A stretch of 13,605 nucleotides of DNA. Source: Dehalococcoidia bacterium. GTDB lineage: Bacteria > Chloroflexota > Dehalococcoidia > Lucifugimonadales > JAGWBF01. The translations under genes were made by a program, and so were the position numbers. This document shows, piece by piece, positions 1 to 8,445 of this stretch. The notes below the pieces were generated by a model, which saw nothing but the letters and a program-made list of their open reading frames with translations, did not search any database and was not told the DNA's origin. The stretch spans positions 1-13,605 of the forward strand of contig JAGWBF010000055.1 in assembly GCA_021296025.1 (NCBI GenBank), given 5' to 3'. The first letter of the stretch is position 1; every line of letters begins with the position of its first letter.

Positions 1-1
1 C

Positions 2-1984
2 GACCTGACAAAGCTTGCTGAAGAAGGGAAGTTGGACCCTGTGGTGGGGAGGGACGAAGAGGTCCGGCGGGTTATGCAGACCCTTACGAGGCGACGCAAG
101 AACAACCCCGTAATCATCGGCGATGCCGGTGTCGGGAAGACCGCCATAGCGGAGAGCCTCGCCCAGCGCATCATCGCGGGCGATGTTCCCGGCGTGTTGA
201 AGGACCGGCGTCTGCTGGCCCTGGACATGGGCGCCCTGGTTGCGGGGAGCAAGTTTCGGGGAGAGTTCGAAGAGCGTCTTAAGGCGGTCATGGATGAAGT
301 AAAGGATGCCGGCGGTGAGGTAATCCTATTCATCGACGAGATTCACACCGTGGTGGGGGCGGGGGGCGCCGAAGGGTCCATAGATGCATCCAACCTGCTC
401 AAACCGGCCCTCCAGAGGGGCGAGCTCCAGTGCATCGGCTCCACCACCACAGAGGAGTATCGGAAGTATATAGAGCGGGACCCAGCCCTGGAGAGACGCT
501 TCCAGCCCATATACCTGGAAGAGCCTACGGTAGATGAGACCATCGAGATCCTACGGGCCCTCAGGCCGCGGTACGAGGCCCATCACAAGGTGCAGATCGA
601 AGACTCGGCCCTGATCCATGCGGCTCGGCTGAGCAGCCGGTACATCGCCGACCGCAGGCTGCCGGACAAGGCGGTGGACCTGATGGATGAGGCCGCCAGC
701 AAGGTCCGTATCGAGGCAGACAGCCTGCCCGCCCACCTGAAGGAACACGAACAGCGGATCCAGGAGCTGGTAAACGAAGAGGAAGCATCATCCCAGAGGG
801 CAGACTATGAACAGGCGGCCCAGCTTCGTACCGAACGTCTGCGCCTGGAGCAGGAGTACTCCGGAGCTCGGGATGACTGGTTCAAGGGCAGGAAGATCGA
901 CATGATTATCGATGAGCAGGACATAGCCAAGCTCATCGAGCTCTGGACGGGAATCCCGACTTCGAGGCTCCTCGAGGAGGAGGCCGAAAAGCTCCTGCAC
1001 ATGGAGGAGCGCCTGCATGAGCGGGTGATCGGCCAGGAAGAAGCTGTGGTCGCAGTTTCGGATGCCATCAGGCGCGCCCGTTCAGGGATTTCGGACCCCA
1101 AGCGCCCCATAGGCAGCTTTATCTTCCTCGGTCCCACAGGAGTGGGCAAGACGGAGCTGGCCCGGGCCCTGTCCTGGTTCCTCTTTGATGATGATGCCAA
1201 CATGATCCGCGTCGATATGTCGGAGTACATGGAGAAGCACGCTGTTGCCCGGCTCATCGGCTCCCCTCCGGGATATGTGGGTTTCGACGAGGGAGGCCAG
1301 CTAACCGAAGCGGTGAGGAGGCATCCCTTCAGGGTTATCCTCTTCGACGAGATCGAAAAGGCCCACCCCGACGTGTTCAACATACTCCTGCAGATTCTGG
1401 AGGACGGGCGGTTGACCGATGGTCACGGTCGGACGGTGGATTTCCGAAACGCCGTGGTCATCATGACCAGCAACCTGGGGACGAACCAGCTGGACCGCCA
1501 ACCCTTTGGCTTCCATAGGGAAGATAACGGGTCCATAGACCAAGGCCGGGTAAGAGAGTCGGTGCAGGATGCCCTCAAGAAGAGCTTCCGCCCCGAATTC
1601 CTGAACCGTATCGACGAGATCGTCATCTTCAGCGCTCTTACCAAGGAGCAGATCGAAGAGATAGTGCAGCTAATGGTTGCCGATGTGAGGAGCCGGCTCA
1701 CCGACCGGGAAATCACCTTTGATCTGACCCAGGATGCCCTAGAGCTGCTGGCCAGAGAAGGGTATGACCCCAGCTACGGCGCCAGGCCGCTGCGACGAGC
1801 AGTGCAGCGCTACCTGGAGAACCCCCTGGCCAAGGCTGTCCTTACAGGACAGTTCCAGGCAGGCGCCCACGTTCTGGTGGGGAGCGACGGTAAGTCCTTG
1901 ACCTTCTCCCAGGGAAACGAGGGAGAGACGCAAAAGGGGTCTGAAGGGGCGGTAAACGGTCACAGGGAAGAAGTGCCGGTGTAG
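2..1984 (+). CDS. clpC: ATP-dependent Clp protease ATP-binding subunit ClpC (5'-truncated by window edge)
   Basis: This is a Hsp100/AAA+ unfoldase that would feed substrates to ClpP in the cytoplasm. The frame is open from base 2, and the first residues (DLTKLAEEGKLDP) match the linker just before D1 in ClpC. About 170 N-terminal residues (the Clp N domain) therefore lie outside the window, leaving 660 of roughly 830 aa. D1 has Walker A GDAGVGKT (119-142) and Walker B ILFIDEIH. A short UVR-like coiled-coil middle segment follows (about 767-862), which favours ClpC over ClpB. D2 has Walker A GPTGVGKTE (1130-1156), pore segment SPPGYVGFDEGGQL and Walker B ILFDEIEKAHPD. A tripeptide FGF (1505-1513) after TSNLGTNQL sits where the ClpP-binding loop [LIVMF]-G-[FL] is expected, so it probably works with ClpP. 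The C-terminal tail of about 30 residues is polar and low in complexity. It converges on the minus-strand oxidase with a 19-bp gap. Any promoter or CtsR/HrcA site is outside the window. Confidence 0.95.
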   Translation, partial: DLTKLAEEGKLDPVVGRDEEVRRVMQTLTRRRKNNPVIIGDAGVGKTAIAESLAQRIIAGDVPGVLKDRRLLALDMGALVAGSKFRGEFEERLKAVMDEVKDAGGEVILFIDEIHTVVGAGGAEGSIDASNLLKPALQRGELQCIGSTTTEEYRKYIERDPALERRFQPIYLEEPTVDETIEILRALRPRYEAHHKVQIEDSALIHAARLSSRYIADRRLPDKAVDLMDEAASKVRIEADSLPAHLKEHEQRIQELVNEEEASSQRADYEQAAQLRTERLRLEQEYSGARDDWFKGRKIDMIIDEQDIAKLIELWTGIPTSRLLEEEAEKLLHMEERLHERVIGQEEAVVAVSDAIRRARSGISDPKRPIGSFIFLGPTGVGKTELARALSWFLFDDDANMIRVDMSEYMEKHAVARLIGSPPGYVGFDEGGQLTEAVRRHPFRVILFDEIEKAHPDVFNILLQILEDGRLTDGHGRTVDFRNAVVIMTSNLGTNQLDRQPFGFHREDNGSIDQGRVRESVQDALKKSFRPEFLNRIDEIVIFSALTKEQIEEIVQLMVADVRSRLTDREITFDLTQDALELLAREGYDPSYGARPLRRAVQRYLENPLAKAVLTGQFQAGAHVLVGSDGKSLTFSQGNEGETQKGSEGAVNGHREEVPV

Positions 1985-2003
1985 TTCAATAGCTGGCGGT
2001 ACC

Positions 2004-3392
2004 TTAGCGGAACAGCTTGCCTGGGTTCATGATGTTGTTGGGGTCCAGGGCCTGCTTCAGTGTGCGGGCGACATCGTACTCTGGGCCCTTCTCCCGGGCC
2101 AGCAGGTGGGATAGCTTCACGCCCACGCCGTGACAATACTCCATGGAGCCCCCCATGTCCTGGGCCAGCGACAGCACCTCATCCACCGACCTGCCCAGCT
2201 CATCGGGTCTTGATTCGTTGGTGCTGTCGGGTACCAGAAGCATGGAGAACAGCTCTGGATGGGTCCAGATTGCGTACTCCACGACCCTTATGCCCCTGCC
2301 TTCCAGGATATCTTCGCAGCGTTTGCGGTACTCCAGCACCTTGGAGATTGGCAAGGCGATGTGCAGGTAGTCGAAGCTCCTTGCCCTGGGCCGGTTCCAT
2401 CGGACGCTCCTGGGCTGGTCCAGCATGTTGAGGCGATAGTTCTCCCCGCTGCTGTGCCTCTCATCCCAGTACTTGACCGTGCGGGCACAGTCTGACTCGA
2501 CACCCCCGTGCGAGGCGCACACTCTTATGGCCCTTGCCGCTTGGGCTGATACTACCTCGGTGTATCCATCGAACATCGCATACAGGACCACGCCCTCATC
2601 GGGTTCTTCGGTGAGGTCGATCAGGGTGGGGACTAATCCAAGGGCAAACATCTCGGTTACAGCTTGGAACCCTTCGTCGAATGTGCCAAAGGTTACGGAG
2701 GAAAAGGACCGCGCCTCGGGTGCCCGGACAATCTTCAGAGTTGCCTTGGTTATGATCCCAAACGCACCCTCGCTGCCGATGAACAGGTGGTTCAGGTCGG
2801 GCCCTGAAGCTCCCTTGGTCACCGCCTTGGTGGTCAACACTTCTCCGCTGGGCAGCACCACCTCCAAGCCCTTTACCTGGGAGCCCATTGGTCCGTAGGC
2901 GGAAGCCATGTAGCCTACTCCGTTGGTGGAGATAGCGCCCGCCACGGTGGCGATGGAGAGGCTCCAGGGATCATGACCGAAGATGAAGCCGTGGGGTTCC
3001 AGGGCGTCGCACAGGTTTTGGAGGACCACCCCTCCCTCGACCACGCAAGCGCTATCCATCGGGCTGACGGAGAGGACCTTGTTGAGCCCCTTCAGGTCAA
3101 CCACGATCCCTCCCTGCACAGGAAGGGCCCCGCCCATTACACCGGTGCCTCCTCCGTAGGGAACGATGGGTGTCTTCATGGTGTTTGCCAGGCGGACCAC
3201 GTCGCAGACCTGTTCCACCGACCGGGGTATGACCACCACATCGGCCATCCGCTCCAGCATGCCAGCATTGTCGAAGGCGCGGAAGGGAGTAAGAGCATCG
3301 GCGGAGTAGCGGTCCAGGTCGGTGGGCGTGCTCAGGACATCCTGGGCTGGCAGGATGTTGCGCAGGGAATCCAGCAGGCGGCTATCGGTCAT
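2004..3392 (-). CDS. FAD-binding oxidase/dehydrogenase, GlcD-like (glycolate oxidase subunit / D-lactate dehydrogenase family)
   Basis: This is a flavoprotein of the PCMH-type FAD-binding family that oxidises a 2-hydroxyacid or related substrate; the substrate cannot be read from the sequence. The N-terminal half is the FAD domain: VVIPRSVEQV, PYGGGTGVMGG, a GHDPWS...GAISTNG segment and FIGSEGAFGIIT. The C-terminal half is the FAD-oxidase C domain, with YCHGVGVKL and the family-typical ending NPGKLFR. I chose ATG at 3392 (MTDSRLLDSL), giving 462 aa, which is the usual family length. A TTG at 3425 would add 11 residues but has no Shine-Dalgarno sequence; the ATG also lacks a good one, so the start is uncertain. 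No GlcE or iron-sulfur GlcF partner is adjacent. It lies about 120 bp downstream of cysS on the same strand, with no recognisable promoter between them, so read-through from the cysS operon is possible. Alternatives are an alkyldihydroxyacetonephosphate-synthase-like or D-2-hydroxyglutarate dehydrogenase-like enzyme. Confidence 0.88.
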   Translation of the reverse strand: MTDSRLLDSLRNILPAQDVLSTPTDLDRYSADALTPFRAFDNAGMLERMADVVVIPRSVEQVCDVVRLANTMKTPIVPYGGGTGVMGGALPVQGGIVVDLKGLNKVLSVSPMDSACVVEGGVVLQNLCDALEPHGFIFGHDPWSLSIATVAGAISTNGVGYMASAYGPMGSQVKGLEVVLPSGEVLTTKAVTKGASGPDLNHLFIGSEGAFGIITKATLKIVRAPEARSFSSVTFGTFDEGFQAVTEMFALGLVPTLIDLTEEPDEGVVLYAMFDGYTEVVSAQAARAIRVCASHGGVESDCARTVKYWDERHSSGENYRLNMLDQPRSVRWNRPRARSFDYLHIALPISKVLEYRKRCEDILEGRGIRVVEYAIWTHPELFSMLLVPDSTNESRPDELGRSVDEVLSLAQDMGGSMEYCHGVGVKLSHLLAREKGPEYDVARTLKQALDPNNIMNPGKLFR

Positions 3393-3511
3393 GAATATGC
3401 CTGCAGGGGGCAAGCTGAAGGGCAAGAGGTGTAGGCGTTCCCCAAAGGGACGCTGCTGTGTTTAAGCATGGGACCGGGACGTGGGGCCGAGGAGAACACC
3501 GGGAACCATTG

Positions 3512-4863
3512 TTAGCGGAACCTCCAGTCGGTCCCGTGGGCTGTGTCTTCCAGTTCTACCCCTAGCTCCAGAAGCTCCGAGCGTATCTGATCGGCTTGGG
3601 CATATTGCTTGGACTCCCTTAACCGGGCCCTGGTATCAACCAGAAGTTGGATGAAGGGTTCGGAGCCGACCCGTTGGTTGTCCAGCTGGTTAACGAAGGT
3701 CAGCCCCAGCACACTTCCCAGGTCTCGCAGTACGCTCTGAGCTTCCTGCACCCGCGTGCCCGACTCTTTGCCGCGGTTAATCTCCCTGGCCAGATCGAAA
3801 ATGGATGCCAGGGCTTGAGGGGTGTTCAGGTTGCGCGGAGAAAACGTACTTTGTAGGGCCCGGGATCAAGGTCTCCGGTGCCGTCGCCCGTCTCTTCGCG
3901 GAGGGCGTTGGCCAGCCGTTCTGCCGCCCTCCCGGTGCCCGAAACGCCCTCTTCGCTATAGGTCAGGGGACTTCGGTAGTGGGAGCTGAGGAAGAAGATC
4001 CTGAGAGCGTCGGCCCCGTGCCTCTTCAGGGCTTCGTTGAGGGAAACGTTGTTGCCCAGGGACTTGCTCATCTTGTCGTCGCCCATGTTCAGGAGACCGT
4101 TGTGCACCCAGTACCGGACGAAGGGCGACTGGCCGGTGTACGCCTCGCTCTGGGCTTTCTCGTTCTCGTGATGGGGAAAGACCAGGTCCTGACCGCCCCC
4201 GTGGATATCCAGGGTACTCCCCAGGTAGGACATGGACATAGCGGTACATTCAATGTGCCAGCCCGGACGACCAGGCCCCCACTTGCTGTCCCAGCTCGGC
4301 TCCCCTGGCTTGGCCGCCTTCCACAGAGCGAAGTCCGTAGGGTTTTCCTTGGAGGTCCCTATCTCCACCCTGGCGCCGGCGATCATTCCGTCAACGCTTC
4401 GGTGGCTCAGATCGCCGTAGTTGTCGTACCTGGATACGCGGAAATACACATCTCCGTCGGAGGCGTAGGCGTATCCCTTCTGTATTAGTTGGTCGATCAC
4501 GTTCAGTATCTGGGGTATCTCCTGGGTTGCTCTCGGATAGTGATGGGCCCTCTTGATGTTGAGAGAGTCCATGCTTTCCATGAACTCTTCGATATGGGTC
4601 TGGGCTAAGTCGTCGGTGTGTGTGTTGGACTCCTGGGCCCTCTGGATGATCTTGTCATCGATGTCGGTGAAGTTCTGGACATGCTCGACCTCGTGTCCGA
4701 TGTACTCCAGGTAGCGCCGGAGCACATCGAAGAAGACATAGCTCATGGCATGGCCCAGGTGACAGGGGGCGTAGGGGGTGACCCCGCAAACGTACATCTT
4801 CACTCTGTCGCCCGCGGGGCTAAACTCCTGCTCTTCACCGGAAAGGGTGTTGTAAAGCCTCAA
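3512..4863 (-). CDS. cysS: Cysteinyl-tRNA synthetase, interrupted by an apparent one-base frameshift
   Basis: This class I aminoacyl-tRNA synthetase charges tRNA-Cys. Reading from TTG at 4863 gives MRLYNTLSG..., the family's normal N terminus. The HIGH box is HLGH (residues 35-38). Zinc ligands are C26, C206, H231 and E235, and KMSKS is at 264-268. After residue 343 the frame runs RAT-stop (stop at 3826-3828). The homologous continuation (NLNTPQALASIFDL... through the anticodon-binding tail ending GTDWRFR) lies in the -1 frame, from about 3832 to the TAA at 3512. Joined, the product is about 450 aa, normal for CysRS, and all catalytic residues lie before the break. The TTG is supported by GGAGG seven bases upstream and by a 4-base TTGA overlap with the ispF stop, which suggests translational coupling. 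In-frame sequence upstream of the TTG is ispF in another frame. The enzyme is normally essential and both halves are well conserved, so a sequencing or assembly error is likeliest. A true pseudogene with a second copy elsewhere, or recoding, cannot be excluded. Confidence 0.9.
3829..3840 (-). other. Frameshift site in cysS
   Basis: On the minus strand the codons CTC CGC GCA ACC TGA end the first frame. Re-reading one base (GCA then AAC CTG AAC) restores the conserved CysRS sequence. One base therefore appears to be missing here, or a -1 shift would be needed. No classical X-XXY-YYZ slippery heptamer is visible. Confidence 0.8.
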
Positions 4864-5345
4864 GCAGCTTCCTCCAGCAGGGCAACCGCCTGGGCTGCGA
4901 TGCCTTCCTCCCGGCCTGCAAAGCCCAGGTAGTCCGTGGTCGTAGCCTTGATGCTGATAACTCCCTCTTGGGATAACTCTAACGTGGCTTCGATGTTCGA
5001 CTTCATGGCGGGTATATAGGGTGCCAGCTTGGGTTGCTGCGCCAAGATGGTAGCATCTATGTTTGCTATCTGCCAACCGTTTTGCTTGATAAGAGCCAGC
5101 ACCTGGGACAGGAGGATGAGGCTGGATATACCCTCGAGCCCAGGGTCGGAAGAAGGGAAGTGGATGCCCTTGTCGCCCAGATTGGAGGCCCCCAGGAGAG
5201 CATCCATGATGGCGTGGCAGAGAACATCTCCGTCGCTGTGGCCCGATAGTCCGTGCCGGTGAGGGACCTGGACACCCCCCAGCACCAGGAGGCGGCCTTC
5301 CACCAGGGGATGTGCGTCGAATCCGATTCCCACCCGGCTGCCCAC
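4860..5345 (-). CDS. ispF: 2-C-methyl-D-erythritol 2,4-cyclodiphosphate synthase
   Basis: This enzyme converts CDP-ME 2-phosphate to ME-cPP plus CMP in the MEP (non-mevalonate) isoprenoid pathway, as a cytoplasmic homotrimer. The 161-aa product matches the family's usual 155-160. Metal ligands are D10 and H12 in GFDAHPL and H44 in HSDGDVLCH. The segment GDKGIHFPSSDP follows, and the C-terminal signature is TTTDYLGFAGREEGIA; the family usually has TTTE, so the D is a mild variant. The chosen start is GTG at 5345, whose first base overlaps the ispD TAG stop by one base (TAGTG). Everything further upstream in this frame is ispD read out of frame. The gene ends in a 4-base TTGA overlap with cysS. 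It is the middle of a coupled chain ispD-ispF-cysS, and no internal promoter was seen. Confidence 0.95.
   Translation of the reverse strand: MGSRVGIGFDAHPLVEGRLLVLGGVQVPHRHGLSGHSDGDVLCHAIMDALLGASNLGDKGIHFPSSDPGLEGISSLILLSQVLALIKQNGWQIANIDATILAQQPKLAPYIPAMKSNIEATLELSQEGVISIKATTTDYLGFAGREEGIAAQAVALLEEAA
4869..4875 (-). promoter_or_regulatory. Shine-Dalgarno sequence that fixes the TTG start of cysS
   Basis: The minus strand reads GGAGGAA, then GCTGC, then TTG. The motif lies inside the last codons of ispF and supports TTG at 4863 rather than a start further upstream. Confidence 0.75.
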
Positions 5346-6109
5346 TACCGCTTCGTCATTCCCCCTTGCAGGGCTTCCTGGACCTTCCCGGATGTTCCTG
5401 CCTTCAGCGCCGCTTCGACCATTGGCAGGTCTTCCGGAGTGGTAACTTTCAGGTTGGCGTAAGAGCCTTCGAAGACCCGCACCTTGTGTCCCATGCTCTC
5501 CACCATGGCCGCGTCGTCGGTGAAGGACTCGGTACAGGTCCGATGGGCCGACTCCAGGATGTCGTAAGCGAACACCTGGGGGGTCTGCACCATCCACAGG
5601 CTGGACCTGGGAGGTGTGGATTCCACGAGGCCATCGTCGGACACCACCTTGACGGTGTCCTTGGCGGGCACAGCGGCCACGGACGCTCCCGTTTCTTTAG
5701 CTGCCTGCAGGCCCCGCTCCAGGATGCCCGACCCAGGAAGGGGACGCGCGCCGTCATGGACGGCCACCCAGGGATATGCGGAAAGCTTGTCCAGCCCCTG
5801 CTTCACCGAGTCCTGCCTTCTCGCGCCTCCTTCACACACCCCAGCCAGCTTATCCCAGCCCCTTTCGGAGGCGAGCCTCTCCCCTGCCGCCACGTTATGG
5901 GACGCCAGCACCAGGACGAAGCTGCCCACCAGCGGGGAAGAGGATAGTGCCTCAACGCTGTAGGCAAGGAGGGGAACTCCCAACACAGGCAGGAATATCT
6001 TGTCCACTCCCATCATGCGGGAAGCGCTGCCCGCGGCCACTATGATGAGGCCCATGGAACCAGCGGTGATGTCCTGGGTGGTCCTGTTGGGGTCTGTGCC
6101 GGAGTCCAT
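5345..6109 (-). CDS. ispD: 2-C-methyl-D-erythritol 4-phosphate cytidylyltransferase
   Basis: IspD transfers CMP from CTP to MEP, giving CDP-ME, in the MEP isoprenoid pathway. The nucleotide-binding N terminus reads IIVAAGSASRMMGVDKIFLP, a variant of the GSGxRM...PK loop. Later motifs are GGARRQDSVKQGL, VAVHDGARPL, LWMVQTPQVF, TDDAAMVE and NLKVTTPEDL. Together these cover the known substrate-binding regions, so activity is likely. ATG at 6109 gives 254 aa and begins three bases after the upstream stop (TAA GGG ATG), with a weak purine-rich AAGGGCGG before it. An internal ATG at 6055 (MGLIIVAAG) would give 236 aa, nearer the family norm, but has no Shine-Dalgarno sequence, so the first 18 residues are uncertain. 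It sits between the PIN/TRAM gene and ispF, an arrangement also known in Firmicutes. Confidence 0.94.
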   Translation of the reverse strand: MDSGTDPNRTTQDITAGSMGLIIVAAGSASRMMGVDKIFLPVLGVPLLAYSVEALSSSPLVGSFVLVLASHNVAAGERLASERGWDKLAGVCEGGARRQDSVKQGLDKLSAYPWVAVHDGARPLPGSGILERGLQAAKETGASVAAVPAKDTVKVVSDDGLVESTPPRSSLWMVQTPQVFAYDILESAHRTCTESFTDDAAMVESMGHKVRVFEGSYANLKVTTPEDLPMVEAALKAGTSGKVQEALQGGMTKR

Positions 6110-6112
6110 CCC

Positions 6113-7150
<1,038 letters not shown>

Positions 7151-7381
7151 CCCACCTTCAGTCCCCGCAGTCTCCAAGGGCGGGCTCTATTCTGTGCCGC
7201 ACGCCGGTGGTGACTTCGAGCAGAAGGTTAAATCGCGTTTACCAGCAACTTACATAGGTAATATTACGCCCACAGGATACCACAAAAATCTGGGTGACAG
7301 GTAAGTGAGGTCTGGGGAAGGAGCAGGTGGCCGATCAGCCGACGAGAGAATGCTCCAGGGTGTTGGGCCAGAATGGACTTG
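7151..7381 (-). promoter_or_regulatory. Intergenic region upstream of the yacL-like/ispD/ispF/cysS operon; probable promoter region, elements not resolved
   Basis: This 231-bp gap between the E1 beta stop and the yacL-like start is the only place in the window where the downstream operon's promoter could lie. It contains an AT-rich stretch (about 7228-7290) with a perfect 10-bp palindrome GTAATATTAC at 7258-7267. TAATAT inside it could serve as a -10, but the only TTGTGG-like -35 is about 13 bp away, too close. No terminator with a stem and T-run was found after E1 beta. No convincing small gene is present. Confidence 0.35.
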
Positions 7382-8425
7382 CTAGCCGCCGGTAAGGAGT
7401 TCTCGCACCACTCCCATCACACGGTCACAATTGGGAATATACACCCCTTCCAGCGGTCTGCTGTAGGGAACGGGTGTGTGTGGCGCGGTGACCTTCTTGG
7501 GGGGAGCATCAAGATAGTCGAAGCCTTCGTCGGCGACGGCAGCGCATATATCCGACGCCACGCTGCACCGGGGCGTGTCTTCATCCACCACGACCAGGCG
7601 ATGGGTGCGCCTTACCGAGTCCAGGACCAGGTCATAGTCGATGGGGGAGATGCTCATCAGGTCCACAACCTCGGCGTTTAACCCTTCTTCCTGGAGCTTC
7701 TCGGCTGCCTCCAGGCACACCAGGGTCATCTTTGATATGCCCACCAGGGTGATGTCTGCCCCGGGCTTGACGATGCGGGCCTTTCCCAGGGGGATGGCAT
7801 AGGGCTCTTCGGGCACGGGCCCTGTCTCGGGATACAGCAGCTTGTGTTCGAAGAAGACCACCGGGTCGTCGTCCCTGATGGCTGATATGAGCAGGCCCTT
7901 GGCGGTGTACGGGTCGCAGGGAACCACACCCTTGATGCCCGGGATGTGGCTGAAGATGGAGTAGAAGGACTCTGAGTGCTGGGCCGCCGATCCAGTCCCC
8001 GCCCCGATGCGGGTAAGCAGGGTGAAGGGCACCTTGACCTGCCCGCCGTACATGTACCGCATCTTGGCCGCGTTGTTCAGTATCTGGTCCATGCAGACGC
8101 CCACAAAGTCCACGAACATCAGCTCTGCTATGGGGCGCAGGCCTGTGGAGGCGGCGCCGATGGCTGTGCCCACGAAGGCTGCTTCCGATAAGGGAGTGTC
8201 CTTCACCCGCTGGGAGCCGAACTTCTGAATGAGGCCCACCGTCGTCTTGAAGGCTCCGCCCCAAGCATCGACGATGCCCAGGTGCTCCCGCCCGGCCCCG
8301 CCGGCGATCTCTTCACCCATGATGATCACATCCGGGTCCCGTTCCATCTCCTGGATGATGGCCTCGTTGATGGCTTCCCGGTAGCGGAGCTCCCTGGTGG
8401 TGTTAGGAGCAATCGTTGTAGTCAT
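7382..8425 (-). CDS. 2-oxoacid (pyruvate/acetoin) dehydrogenase E1 component, beta subunit
   Basis: This is the beta subunit of a thiamine-diphosphate-dependent E1, which decarboxylates a 2-oxoacid (or cleaves acetoin) and passes the acyl group to lipoyl-E2. The 347-aa product has the transketolase-like pyrimidine-binding domain in its first half: RYREAINEAI, MGEEIAGGAG, DTPLSEAAFVGTAIGAA, QHSESFYSIFSHIPG. The C-terminal transketolase domain follows: GISKMTLVCLEAAEKL, LMSISPIDYD, RLVVVDED. The ATG at 8425 is preceded by AGGAG about nine bases upstream. Its natural partner, E1 alpha, is separated from it by the methyltransferase gene, whose stop lies only 20 bp upstream. Pyruvate, branched-chain and acetoin E1 subunits cannot be told apart here; the style resembles AcoB/PdhB. 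No E2 or E3 gene follows. Confidence 0.93.
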   Translation of the reverse strand: MTTTIAPNTTRELRYREAINEAIIQEMERDPDVIIMGEEIAGGAGREHLGIVDAWGGAFKTTVGLIQKFGSQRVKDTPLSEAAFVGTAIGAASTGLRPIAELMFVDFVGVCMDQILNNAAKMRYMYGGQVKVPFTLLTRIGAGTGSAAQHSESFYSIFSHIPGIKGVVPCDPYTAKGLLISAIRDDDPVVFFEHKLLYPETGPVPEEPYAIPLGKARIVKPGADITLVGISKMTLVCLEAAEKLQEEGLNAEVVDLMSISPIDYDLVLDSVRRTHRLVVVDEDTPRCSVASDICAAVADEGFDYLDAPPKKVTAPHTPVPYSRPLEGVYIPNCDRVMGVVRELLTGG

Positions 8426-8445
8426 TAGGTGGCTCCTGTCAATAA

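Noticed and set aside
805..1383. 192-codon open frame on the minus strand inside clpC
   Set aside because: It is entirely antisense to the highly conserved ClpC D2 region, has no recognisable domain and is serine/arginine-rich as expected from a shadow frame.
3434..3452. Hairpin GCGTTCCCC-AAA-GGGACGC as a terminator between cysS and the oxidase gene
   Set aside because: The stem has a bulge and no T-run follows on either strand, so it does not meet the pattern of an intrinsic terminator.
3805..4488. 227-codon plus-strand open frame
   Set aside because: It is antisense to the conserved catalytic core of CysRS.
4864..5076. Possible 71-residue N-terminal extension of CysRS
   Set aside because: This stretch is ispF read in another frame; the TTG at 4863 has a strong Shine-Dalgarno sequence and begins exactly at the family's N terminus.
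8434..8439. TTGACA in the methyltransferase/E1 beta junction as a -35 box
   Set aside because: The minus strand reads TTGACAGGAGCC; a -10 at 17 bp would fall inside E1 beta and reads ACAACG, so this is most likely just part of the ribosome-binding region.
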